From assembly GCF_034092465.1 (NCBI RefSeq), contig NZ_CP139303.1, forward strand, positions 1,392,865-1,456,864: a DNA stretch of 64,000 bases, written 5' to 3'. Source of the DNA: Prochlorococcus sp. MIT 1223 (GTDB taxonomy: Bacteria; Cyanobacteriota; Cyanobacteriia; PCC-6307; Cyanobiaceae). Position numbers and translations under genes: made by a program. Shown here in pieces: positions 20,662 through 29,066 of the stretch; within the stretch, counting starts at the first letter, position 1; each line of letters begins with the position of its first letter. The notes under the pieces are model-generated. The model was not told the origin of the DNA. It searched no databases and saw nothing but the letters and a program-made list of their open reading frames with translations.

Positions 20662-21324
20662 GTGACCGAACTTTCTGTCAGGGAGTTGCCTCTCTTCCCA
20701 CTCCCTGAAGTAGTTCTTTTCCCTAAGGAGGTATTGCCTCTTCATATTTTTGAGTCTAGATATCGAATAATGCTTCAAAGTGTTTTGGAGTCGGATAGTC
20801 GTTTTGGGATAGTCAGGCTCGATACCAATTCAAAGAAAATGGCTGAGGTTGGATGTTGCGCTCAAATTATTAAGCATCAAACATCTGAAGATGGGAGAAG
20901 TAATATTGTGACAATTGGACAACAGCGCTTTCGGGTTTTAGATATTACAAGGGAAGCGCCATTCTGTACCGCTTTAATCAGTTGGATTGATGATGAACCG
21001 ATATTTGATCAAGATAGTCTTTTAAAGCTCTCTGACTCGGTTCTAGAAGCCCTCAGAGATGTTGTCTCGTTGAGTGGGAAATTAACTGATTCGGAGGTTT
21101 CCTTGCCTGATGAGTTGCCGGATATGCCCAGAGAATTATCTTTTTGGATTGCTGCTCATTTAGGAGGACCAGCTGCTGATGAACAGCAACGGCTTCTTGA
21201 AATGCAAAATACTTCTAAAAGGCTTGAGAGAGAATTCGAAATGCTTGATCATACAAGGAGGCAACTCGCTGCGAGAACTGCACTAAAAGATACTTTCTCT
21301 AATGCGGACCAGAGAAATAATTGA
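20662..21324 (+). CDS. LON peptidase substrate-binding-domain protein
   Basis: A 220-aa protein from GTG that resembles only the N-terminal (LAN/PUA-like) domain of Lon: LPLFPLPEVVLFPKEVLPLH around 9-28, then HIFESRYRIM. There is no AAA+ or Ser-Lys protease part. Such stand-alone proteins are common in cyanobacteria and may bind substrates or partners; the function is not established. It overlaps the next gene by 4 bases (ATGA), so the two are probably translationally coupled. Confidence 0.85.
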   Translation: MTELSVRELPLFPLPEVVLFPKEVLPLHIFESRYRIMLQSVLESDSRFGIVRLDTNSKKMAEVGCCAQIIKHQTSEDGRSNIVTIGQQRFRVLDITREAPFCTALISWIDDEPIFDQDSLLKLSDSVLEALRDVVSLSGKLTDSEVSLPDELPDMPRELSFWIAAHLGGPAADEQQRLLEMQNTSKRLEREFEMLDHTRRQLAARTALKDTFSNADQRNN

Positions 21325-22262
21325 TGACAAATCTGACCTTTGCTACTGTTTTATTTTGTTGCTTATTCATAGCATTTGTTTTCATTTTACTTCTCGATAA
21401 TCGCAGTTATAAATCTAGTAAAAGCGTTGCAAATGCTTATGATAAATGGACTAATGATTATCTTTTGGAGAGGCTTTGGGGAGAGCATATTCATTTAGGT
21501 TATTATAAACAATCCCCTAAAAAACCCGACTTTCGTCAAGCAAAAATAGACTTTGTTCATGAACTTGTACGTTGGAGTTCTTTAAACTCTCTGCCAACTG
21601 GATCTCGAATACTTGATGTTGGATGCGGAATTGGAGGTAGTTCTAGAATACTTGCTCGTGATTATGGATTTGATGTCTTAGGGATCACGATTAGTTCAGC
21701 CCAAGTTGAAAGAGCAAGAGAGCTAACTCCTGCTGGTATGAATTGCAGCTTTGAAGTGATGGATGCTCTTGATTTGGCATTTAAGGATGAAACTTTTGAT
21801 GGAATATGGAGTGTTGAGGCAGGACCTCATATGCCTAATAAGCAGCTTTATGCTGATGAAATGCTTCGTGTTTTAAGACCAGGTGGAGTGTTATCAGTGG
21901 CGGACTGGAATATAAGAGAAATAGAAAATAAACCTTTGACTCTATATGAAAAATTGATTCTAAAACAACTTCTAAATCAGTGGGCTCATCCTGAGTTCTC
22001 GAGCATAAATAGTTTTAAAAAAAATTTACTTGAAAGTCCTTATAATCTTTCTGAAGTTGAAACAGAAGATTGGACTAGATTTACACTTCCATCTTGGAAT
22101 GATTCTATTTTTGAAGGTATAAGAAGACCATTAGACATCTTGAGTCTTGGTGGCAATGCATTCCTAAAAGGGTTTAGAGAAATTCCAACAATACTTCTAA
22201 TGAGATGGGCTTTTAGTAATTACTTAATGCGGTTTGGTGTTTTTAAAATTAGTAGTAAATGA
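21321..22262 (+). CDS. Membrane-anchored SAM methyltransferase, probably MPBQ/MSBQ methyltransferase
   Basis: Likely methylates the benzoquinol ring in plastoquinone and tocopherol synthesis. One N-terminal hydrophobic helix (about 5-26) is followed by a class I methyltransferase with VLDVGCG-type motif I (RILDVGCGIGGSSRILA, about 94-110) and SVEAGPHMPNK further on. From memory the whole layout closely resembles Synechocystis Sll0418, the MPBQ/MSBQ enzyme, including VANAYDKWT and the C-terminal EVPTILLMR-like stretch. Gamma-tocopherol methyltransferase is the main alternative. Coupled to the upstream Lon-domain gene by overlap. 313 aa. Confidence 0.8.
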   Translation: MMTNLTFATVLFCCLFIAFVFILLLDNRSYKSSKSVANAYDKWTNDYLLERLWGEHIHLGYYKQSPKKPDFRQAKIDFVHELVRWSSLNSLPTGSRILDVGCGIGGSSRILARDYGFDVLGITISSAQVERARELTPAGMNCSFEVMDALDLAFKDETFDGIWSVEAGPHMPNKQLYADEMLRVLRPGGVLSVADWNIREIENKPLTLYEKLILKQLLNQWAHPEFSSINSFKKNLLESPYNLSEVETEDWTRFTLPSWNDSIFEGIRRPLDILSLGGNAFLKGFREIPTILLMRWAFSNYLMRFGVFKISSK

Positions 22263-22263
22263 G

Positions 22264-23109
22264 TTAATCATTGATTTGATGATTAGGGTATGATCCAAAG
22301 AAAACAATATTTTTACAAATAGGATTTAATAAATTCCTTAATTTCGAACTTATATCTTTGTCTTGATTTGTTAAGTCTATATCGATAAAAAAAATATACT
22401 CTCCTAACTCTCTTTTGGAAGGCCTTGATTCAATCCTGCTCATGTTTAAGCCTAATTGAGCTACACAATTTAATACTTTTAAGAGAGCTCCAGGTGAATT
22501 GGAATGTAGTGATAAAGCAAAACTTAAAATAGCACTATTTTGCTGTACTTCTTTTGTGTGAAGCAAAATAAATCTTGTACAATTTCCTTTTACATCATTT
22601 ATAGGGTAAGCAAGTTCATTTAAGCCATTAGACTCTTTTGTGTTTAGAGCTCCAATAGCAGCTCTAAACTTACTTCCTTTAACTAATCGTATTGCTTCTG
22701 AAGTTGAATTAGTAGGAAGTAAGACAGCATTTGGAAGATTCTTATTTAACCATTCACTACATTGGCCAAGAGCTTGAGGATGAGATAAAACCTCAGATAT
22801 ATTTTGAATATTGCCACTGCTAAATAAGGCATGACGAATTGGAAGTACTAGAGCTCTGCGAATATATAGTTCAGGAAAAGACCAAAGCGCATCTAGTGTT
22901 GTAGTTACTCCCCCTTCTACTGAATTTTCTATAGGTACTACAGCAGCTTCACAATCTTTATTAGCAGTTTTTTCAATGACTGCTCGAAGACCCTTGCAAG
23001 GAAGAAATACTGGCGTGTCTAGCTTTTCAAGGTTTGCAAGAAGAACAGCTGCCTTTTCTGCATATGTTCCTTTTGGTCCTAAATAAGCCACTCGTGTGGG
23101 CATTATCAA
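22264..23109 (-). CDS. pheA: Prephenate dehydratase
   Basis: Converts prephenate to phenylpyruvate in phenylalanine synthesis. 281 aa with no chorismate mutase domain. It begins with AYLGPKGTYAEKAA and has the catalytic NCTRF motif (about residue 177) and a C-terminal ACT domain with ESRPSK (about 225), the phenylalanine-sensing site, so feedback inhibition is expected. The gene converges with the methyltransferase gene (1 base apart). It is divergent from the DUF1997 gene with only 26-47 bases between, so the two promoters must overlap. Confidence 0.95.
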   Translation of the reverse strand: MIMPTRVAYLGPKGTYAEKAAVLLANLEKLDTPVFLPCKGLRAVIEKTANKDCEAAVVPIENSVEGGVTTTLDALWSFPELYIRRALVLPIRHALFSSGNIQNISEVLSHPQALGQCSEWLNKNLPNAVLLPTNSTSEAIRLVKGSKFRAAIGALNTKESNGLNELAYPINDVKGNCTRFILLHTKEVQQNSAILSFALSLHSNSPGALLKVLNCVAQLGLNMSRIESRPSKRELGEYIFFIDIDLTNQDKDISSKLRNLLNPICKNIVFFGSYPNHQIND

Positions 23110-23135
23110 AAAAAGAGTGAGGAGAAGATAAGATC

Positions 23136-23687
23136 ATGCCGAACAAGATACTGAACATGCCTCTGGCTTTCGATGCACGACAGAAACTTGATTTACCAGT
23201 AAGAAGCAATTCTGAGCGACTTCCTGATTATCTCTTGCATGAGGAAAGAGTTGTTGGAGCTATGTTAGATCCTAAAAAGCTTACTCCTCTTGGCCCCAGT
23301 AGTTTTCGATATGTAGTTACTAGCTTCAATGTTTTTCAATTGCAAGTTAATCCAGTTGTTTCTATTGGAGTTGTAAGTGAACCAGGTAAATTAAGCATGC
23401 ATGTAACAGATAGTCAGCTTGATGGTCTTGGATTTATAGATGATTTTGAATTAACCCTTCAAGCTACTTTGGAAGCTACAAGTGCTGGTTTAGAAGGTGA
23501 AGCTATTCTTGGCGTTACAGTTAGTCAGCCGCCTCTTTTAAAGCTGATTCCTCCAAAAATTCTGGAATCTACAGGGCATTCGATTCTTAACGGAATTTTG
23601 TTAGGGATTAAAGCTAGAGTTGGTAAACAGCTTGTTGAAGATTTTAATAATTGGTGTGAAGAGGGAACAGTTTCTTTAAAAAATTAA
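23136..23687 (+). CDS. DUF1997 family protein
   Basis: A 183-aa soluble protein of the cyanobacterial and plastid DUF1997 group. It contains AFDARQKLDLPVRSNSERLP, LDPKKLTPLGPSSFRY and the C-terminal LIPPKILESTGHSILNGILL. No enzyme motif is visible and no function is known to me. An internal ATG at 23157 (MPLAFDARQ) is an equally good or better start and would leave more room for the divergent pheA promoter. It overlaps convergent rnhB by 4 bases. Confidence 0.8.
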   Translation: MPNKILNMPLAFDARQKLDLPVRSNSERLPDYLLHEERVVGAMLDPKKLTPLGPSSFRYVVTSFNVFQLQVNPVVSIGVVSEPGKLSMHVTDSQLDGLGFIDDFELTLQATLEATSAGLEGEAILGVTVSQPPLLKLIPPKILESTGHSILNGILLGIKARVGKQLVEDFNNWCEEGTVSLKN

Positions 23688-24271
23688 CCAAGAAACTTTT
23701 TTATGAAAGATAATCTGTGAAGATCTGTTGGCCCATAGTTACTCAGGGCTTGACGATGGAAAGCAGTTCCATATCCAACGTTCTTTTGGAGACCATATTT
23801 TGGATATTTCTTAGATAATCTCTTAATTAATTCATCTCTTGAATTTTTTGCTATGACACTTGCTGCTGCTATTGCTGGGCAAGAGTCATCCCCTTTGATA
23901 ATTGTTTTTTGTTTTCCTTCCCATCCTCTCAGGTTCAGACAGCCATCAATTAGAACGAGATCAGGTGGCTTTGCTAATTTTTGCAGAGCTCTAATCATCG
24001 CTATTTCAGTTGCTTTACGTATTCCAGTTTTATCAATTTCTTTTGCTGAAGATTGCCCTACTCCCCATTCTTCCGCATAGGTTTTAATAATAGGAGCTAA
24101 TTTAGATATCTTTAATTTAGATAATTTTTTACTATCTTTTAAACCTAATTTAATCAGTCTAGTGCTATTCGCTTGACCTAAAACAACAGCACATGCAAAT
24201 ACAGGTCCAAATAAGGAACCTCTTCCAACTTCGTCAACTCCAGTAAGAACAATGGCATTTTTGTATACCAT
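23684..24271 (-). CDS. rnhB: Ribonuclease HII
   Basis: Removes RNA, including single ribonucleotides, from RNA-DNA hybrids. 195 aa. The type II signature GVDEVGRGSLFGP lies at residues 11-23, with acidic catalytic residues there and in VLIDGCLNL (about 105-113), and SVIAKNSRD follows around 138-146. It starts one base after the rne stop on the same strand, an rne-rnhB pairing that suggests one transcript and joint control of RNA turnover. Confidence 0.95.
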   Translation of the reverse strand: MVYKNAIVLTGVDEVGRGSLFGPVFACAVVLGQANSTRLIKLGLKDSKKLSKLKISKLAPIIKTYAEEWGVGQSSAKEIDKTGIRKATEIAMIRALQKLAKPPDLVLIDGCLNLRGWEGKQKTIIKGDDSCPAIAAASVIAKNSRDELIKRLSKKYPKYGLQKNVGYGTAFHRQALSNYGPTDLHRLSFIKKFLG

Positions 24272-24272
24272 C

Positions 24273-26168
24273 TCAATTTATTGAGGCTGAAGAACGTCTT
24301 CTTTTCCTTCTAGGGTCTTCAGTATCTTCTGTAGATATTGGATCTTTAACTTCAGGTTCATTTGTTGAATCTAAAGACTGATTGATTATTTCCTGATTGA
24401 TCTCACTCTTGTCAAACTCATTAACTTTGTCTTGCGAATCTTCAACTTCATTAGTGCTATTTTCTATAGACGCTTTAGTAATAAACTTTGCTGAGTATTT
24501 TCCTTTCCTTCTATTTTTCGTTGAATTATTAACTATTTGTTGCTTTGCGTTATTAATTACTTCTTCAGTCTTTTCTCCAGGCCTAACAATATTAATGAAA
24601 AGATTTTCATTTGCAGGTAGCTTATCTATCAAAAGAGCTGGGTTTAAACCAAGACTGCTGTAAACCTCTTCTTCTAAAGAATCTATATTTACAGCTAAAA
24701 CTTCTGGTTTTTGCTTATGATTTGTAGATTCTGAGGGTGAATCTACATTGCTTGTTGAAGTTTGAACCTGTTGATTATCACCTTCATATATTGGGTTAGT
24801 TGGATCGATATTTGTGGAAATTTGATCAGTTTTATTGATAATAGATTGATGAGCATTTTCGTTTGACCCTCCATTAATTGGCTTTAAATTATCCTCTGAT
24901 ATATGTGATTGAATATTTGATTTTATATCGATTTGTTGAGTTTGATTATTATCTGGAATTGATTGTGTAAGTCCTGTTCCGTAACAATTTGGACATGATT
25001 TACCAAATAATTCATATATGTTTTGCCCTTGTCTTTTACGGGTTAGTTCTACTAGCCCTAACTCAGTAAGTTGAGCAATTTGAGGACGTGCAGAATCATT
25101 CTTTATTGCGGATGTGAAATGCTCTAATAACTGAAGTTGATCTTTTCTTAAGTCCATATCTATAAAATCAATAATTATTACTCCACCGATGTTTCTAAGC
25201 TTTAATTGGCGTGCAATTTCACTTGCTGCTTCGATGTTTGTCCAAAGAACAGTCTCGCGTGCTTTTGCTGCTCCTATAAAAGAACCAGAATTAACATCAA
25301 TTACAGTTAATGCTTCTGTTGGCTCGATAATTATATAACCGCCAGATGGCAAGTCTACTCTTGGCTGTAAAGCATTATGTATAGCAAGATTAATTTTATA
25401 ATGTTGGAATAATTGAGTTGGTTCTTCATGTGACTCAACTAATACATTTGATCCATGATACTTAAGGAATTCTTGGACTTTTTCAATTGAACTTTTGTTA
25501 TCAACTACAACTTTAATCAAGTCAGAGCTTAGATGATCTCTAAGAACTTTATGAATAAAGTCTTCATCTCTTTTAATAAGACAAGGAGGAGAATAATCTT
25601 CTGATGATTTTTGTATTTTTTCATGTTGCTTTAGTAAGCTTTCTAAATCACTTATTAGTAGTTCTTCATTAATTGAATTAGCTTCTGTCCTTATGACAAG
25701 TCCTGTACCAGGAGGTTTTATTAGTACTCCAAGAGCTTTTAATCTATTAACCTCTTCTTCAGAACTTATGCTATTGGATACTTTGACACCTTTCCCATAT
25801 GTTTGCAGTACTAGATATCTTCCTGTAAGTTCAATCTCTCCAGTAAGCCTTGCTCCTTTATTCCCTGTTGGTTCTTTTATTACTTGAACAATTACTTCTT
25901 GTTTGTAATCAAGTAATTCCGTAATACTTGCTGCAGTACTTTTACGACGTAATGGCCCTAAGTCACTTACATGCATAAAGCCGTTTTTTTCACTTTCTCC
26001 AATATTTACAAAAGCTGCATCTATACCTGGTAAAACATTATCAACTGTGCCTAAATATACATCTCCAATTTGATAGCGGCCTTTGGCGACAATTAACTCT
26101 TCAACTTTTTCATCGTTAAGCAATGCTGCTATTCGCATTTGCTCAGCAATGATTATTTTTTGGGGCAT
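24273..26168 (-). CDS. rne: Ribonuclease E/G
   Basis: Endonuclease that starts mRNA decay and processes rRNA and tRNA. 631 aa: an S1 domain near residues 30-120, an RNase H-like/5'-sensor region, the DNase I-like core with VIDVNSGSFIGA and IIIDFIDMD (metal ligands), and the Zn-link CPNCYGTG near 394-401. The remaining 220 or so residues are polar and low in complexity. The tail ends in RRKRRRSSASIN, resembling the C-terminal Arg-rich peptide reported to bind polynucleotide phosphorylase in cyanobacteria. A bulged hairpin lies in the upstream leader. Confidence 0.95.
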   Translation of the reverse strand: MPQKIIIAEQMRIAALLNDEKVEELIVAKGRYQIGDVYLGTVDNVLPGIDAAFVNIGESEKNGFMHVSDLGPLRRKSTAASITELLDYKQEVIVQVIKEPTGNKGARLTGEIELTGRYLVLQTYGKGVKVSNSISSEEEVNRLKALGVLIKPPGTGLVIRTEANSINEELLISDLESLLKQHEKIQKSSEDYSPPCLIKRDEDFIHKVLRDHLSSDLIKVVVDNKSSIEKVQEFLKYHGSNVLVESHEEPTQLFQHYKINLAIHNALQPRVDLPSGGYIIIEPTEALTVIDVNSGSFIGAAKARETVLWTNIEAASEIARQLKLRNIGGVIIIDFIDMDLRKDQLQLLEHFTSAIKNDSARPQIAQLTELGLVELTRKRQGQNIYELFGKSCPNCYGTGLTQSIPDNNQTQQIDIKSNIQSHISEDNLKPINGGSNENAHQSIINKTDQISTNIDPTNPIYEGDNQQVQTSTSNVDSPSESTNHKQKPEVLAVNIDSLEEEVYSSLGLNPALLIDKLPANENLFINIVRPGEKTEEVINNAKQQIVNNSTKNRRKGKYSAKFITKASIENSTNEVEDSQDKVNEFDKSEINQEIINQSLDSTNEPEVKDPISTEDTEDPRRKRRRSSASIN

Positions 26169-26626
26169 ATGAAAAAAAGTGAATGTTCCAATAGATGGTT
26201 CGATTTAAATCAAAAAATGCTTTGAAGATCCAATTAGGTTTTACTGGTTAACTAGTAACCTGATTAAAGAGATCTTTCTACCAATTGCTCTTTTTTTGAG
26301 TGAGCCTGTTTAGGAGATAGCTGAACGGAATTTGTCTAGAAAAGTAAGACCTTTTTTCCCTTAAAACTTGGGTTAAGTAAGGTCCGATAGAACCCATCTT
26401 AAATTCCCAACAAACTTTAGCACTAATTAATTAAATTGTTTTGAAAATAGAAACCTAATTTTTATAATATTTTATCCTTGAAATAATCAAAATCGATTTT
26501 ATGACATGCCTTTAGATTCGGTGATTTTGCCATTATGTGTCTATTGTGAGTTTCTTTTGTGAACGAAGTTGTATACAGCGTGACACATTCCATAGGAATA
26601 TGTATTGAGTTAATTCGATTTTTATT
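26169..26626. promoter_or_regulatory. Divergent rne/dapL intergenic region
   Basis: About 460 bases without a gene. It must contain the rne promoter and leader (leftward) and the dapL promoter (rightward). The part near rne holds a nested inverted repeat (26225-26276). A second weaker one is GACCTT (26348-26353) with AAGGTC (26379-26384), enclosing CTTAA/TTAAG. The dapL-proximal half is A/T-rich with no recognised motif. Confidence 0.5.
26225..26276 (-). promoter_or_regulatory. Nested hairpin in the probable rne 5' leader
   Basis: Outer arms AAGATC (26225-26230) and GATCTT (26271-26276) enclose AGGTT..ACT (26236-26245, with a 2-base bulge) pairing with AGT-AACCT (26254-26261). It begins 57 bases upstream of the rne ATG on the coding strand. 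E. coli rne is autoregulated through leader hairpins; a similar role here is inference only. Confidence 0.4.
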
Positions 26627-27856
26627 GTGGTTAAGGTAAACGGAAATTATTTAAAACTGCAAGCAGGTTATCTTTTCCCTGAGATAGCTAAGCGGGTTGC
26701 GAAATTTTCTCAAGCCAATCCACACTCAAACTTAATTCGTCTTGGGATAGGAGATGTTACAGAACCTCTTCCTAAAGCATGTTCCTTTGCGATGAAAAAA
26801 GCTATTGATGAAATGAGCACCCCAGAGGGGTTCCATGGATATGGACCAGAACAGGGTTATTCATGGTTAAGGGAGAAGATTTCAGAATTTGATTTTAAAA
26901 AAAGAGGCTGTGACATTAGCGCAGAAGAGATTTTTGTTTCTGATGGATCCAAATGTGATAGCAGTAATATCCTTGATATCATTGGAGATGGTAATCGAAT
27001 TGCAGTCACTGACCCTGTTTATCCCGTATATGTAGATAGCAATGTAATGGCTGGGAGCACTGGTCTTGCAAATGCTCAAGGTCGTTATGATGGTCTGATT
27101 TATATACCTATCACAGCTGAAAATTTATTTATAGCAGAGATACCCAAAGAAAGTGTTGATTTGATCTATCTATGTTTTCCCAATAATCCAACTGGTGCTG
27201 TCGCTACTAAAAGACAACTGAGTGAATGGGTGAATTATGCGCTCGCAAATAAATCGTTGATTCTGTTTGATGCTGCTTATGAAGCTTTTATTCAGGATGA
27301 GACTTTGCCACATTCGATTTATGAAATAGATGGTGCAAGGGATTGTGCGGTTGAATTTCGTTCCTTTTCGAAAAATGCTGGATTTACTGGAACAAGATGT
27401 GCATACTCGGTAATTCCGAAATCTTTAAAAGGCAAGACACAAGATGGACGTGATGTTGACTTGTGGTCTTTATGGAATCGCAGGCAGAGTACAAAATTCA
27501 ATGGAGTAAATTATGTTGTACAAAGGGGTGCCGAAGCAGTTTATTCGCATGAAGGTTGTATGCAAGTCAAAGGTTTGGTGAATTTTTATATGGAAAATGC
27601 ATGCATTATTCGAAATAATTTAAAAGAAGTTGGTTATGAAGTGTTTGGTGGTGAGAATGCTCCTTATGTATGGATAAAGGTTCCTGATCGAATGGATTCG
27701 TGGGGATTTTTTGATTTTCTTTTAGAGAAGGCCAATGTTGTTGGAACTCCTGGAAGTGGTTTTGGTTCTGCTGGGGAAGGTTATTTCCGTCTTTCTGCTT
27801 TTAATACCAGAGATAATGTAGAAATGGCTATGGAAAGAATATCTTCGCTCAAATGA
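26627..27856 (+). CDS. dapL: LL-diaminopimelate aminotransferase
   Basis: PLP enzyme that converts tetrahydrodipicolinate directly to LL-diaminopimelate for lysine and peptidoglycan, the route used by cyanobacteria and plants. 409 aa from a GTG start reading [24 protein letters not shown]. It shows CFPNNPTGA (about 187-195), DAAYEAF and the PLP lysine in [13 protein letters not shown] near residue 248. This is the length of the DapL family. The clpS frame begins at or just after its stop. Confidence 0.95.
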   Translation: MVKVNGNYLKLQAGYLFPEIAKRVAKFSQANPHSNLIRLGIGDVTEPLPKACSFAMKKAIDEMSTPEGFHGYGPEQGYSWLREKISEFDFKKRGCDISAEEIFVSDGSKCDSSNILDIIGDGNRIAVTDPVYPVYVDSNVMAGSTGLANAQGRYDGLIYIPITAENLFIAEIPKESVDLIYLCFPNNPTGAVATKRQLSEWVNYALANKSLILFDAAYEAFIQDETLPHSIYEIDGARDCAVEFRSFSKNAGFTGTRCAYSVIPKSLKGKTQDGRDVDLWSLWNRRQSTKFNGVNYVVQRGAEAVYSHEGCMQVKGLVNFYMENACIIRNNLKEVGYEVFGGENAPYVWIKVPDRMDSWGFFDFLLEKANVVGTPGSGFGSAGEGYFRLSAFNTRDNVEMAMERISSLK

Positions 27857-27909
27857 AAAGAGAATCTTACCTTCAATTACATTGGTCTCAAATTGATGGA
27901 TTTCTGTTC

Positions 27910-28221
27910 ATGTCTGATAAGTTGACTTCTAGTCCAGGTGGAGCGGCTGTAATAGAAAGGCAAACTGAGAGAGTAAGGAAGAGATCTCCTAGATATAAGG
28001 TTTTACTGCATAATGACCCAATTAACTCTATGGACTATGTTGTCAATTCATTGAGAGAGGTTGTTCCTCAATTGAGTGAGCAAGACGCAATGGCTGTCAT
28101 GCTAGAAGCTCATAACACGGGTATTGGCTTAGTAATAGTTTGTGATTTAGAACCTGCTGAGTTTTATTCTGAGTCTTTAAAAGCAAAGGGTTTGACGAGT
28201 TCAATTGAGTCGGAGAGTTAA
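27910..28221 (+). CDS. clpS: Clp protease adaptor ClpS
   Basis: Delivers N-degron substrates to the ClpAP/ClpCP protease. With the start chosen here (ATG 27910, MSDKLTSSPGG) it has 103 aa. A longer frame from ATG 27853 overlaps the dapL stop, but its extra 19 residues are unlike ClpS. The core RYKVLLHNDPINSMDYVV includes the Asp/Asn substrate pocket region, followed by MLEAHNTGIGLVI. Cyanobacteria often have two ClpS paralogues; which one this is cannot be told here. Confidence 0.88.
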   Translation: MSDKLTSSPGGAAVIERQTERVRKRSPRYKVLLHNDPINSMDYVVNSLREVVPQLSEQDAMAVMLEAHNTGIGLVIVCDLEPAEFYSESLKAKGLTSSIESES

Positions 28222-28226
28222 TTTAA

Positions 28227-29066
28227 TTGCTTTATTCTCTCTGGAATAAATGGTTAACTCAACGTTACCGTTGGATACCCAGTATTTCTTTAGTTCCATC
28301 TTTATACTTTTTAGGCTGGTTATTAGTTAAGCCTTTTGATATATATATTTTAAATTTGACAAATGAAGATATTTCTTTAATAGGGACATTAATCACTTTT
28401 CTTGCATTTACATTAATTCTTCCAAGCTGGGTGAAAACTAGATGGTCTAGTTTAAGCCCATGGAATGCATTAGGTTTAAAGAATATAATAAACATTAGAG
28501 AATTATTTTTTTTATTTAGAGGATTATTTTTTGCTTTTCTAGGAATAGCTTTGCTTATATTGATAATGTACTTCAGTAAATGGTTTGACGGCTTTTCAAA
28601 AGTAAAAATAGAAATTATACTTGATGCTATTTTTATTGGCACCATTGTGGGAATTGCAGAAGAATTAATTTTTAGAGGGTGGTTATTAGGCGAGGTAAGT
28701 TATTTGCTGGGAGAAAAGTGGGCTAATGTATTGCAGGGAATAATATTTAGCTTGGCACATATAAGATCAAGCCTGAATACCAACGAACCTCTTCTGATTT
28801 ACATTGGTTTATTGCTCTTTGGAATTCTTCTTTCTTTTAGACGTTCTCTTGATAAAGGATCTTTATGGGGAGCAATTGGCCTTCATGGAGGCTTAGTTGG
28901 AGGGTGGTTCTTGATAGATAATGGTTTGATTAATTTTTCTCAGCACTCACCATTGTGGTTATTTGGGGTTGGTCAATCTAATTTAAATCCTATTGGAGGA
29001 GTCGGATCAATTGTTTTTATGCTAATAGTTCTAATATATCAACGCAAAGATTTAGAAAGATTTTGA
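28227..29066 (+). CDS. CPBP family intramembrane metalloprotease
   Basis: Polytopic membrane protein (279 aa) of the CAAX protease/bacteriocin-processing (Abi) group. At least six hydrophobic segments are visible. The catalytic signature AEELIFRGWLLGE (EExxxR) is near residues 142-154, with SLAHIRSS near 173-180 and GLHGGLVGG near 215-223 supplying the conserved His positions. It starts at TTG, 5 bases after clpS. Substrate unknown. The 3' end overlaps the convergent radical SAM gene by 28 bases. Confidence 0.85.
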   Translation: MLYSLWNKWLTQRYRWIPSISLVPSLYFLGWLLVKPFDIYILNLTNEDISLIGTLITFLAFTLILPSWVKTRWSSLSPWNALGLKNIINIRELFFLFRGLFFAFLGIALLILIMYFSKWFDGFSKVKIEIILDAIFIGTIVGIAEELIFRGWLLGEVSYLLGEKWANVLQGIIFSLAHIRSSLNTNEPLLIYIGLLLFGILLSFRRSLDKGSLWGAIGLHGGLVGGWFLIDNGLINFSQHSPLWLFGVGQSNLNPIGGVGSIVFMLIVLIYQRKDLERF

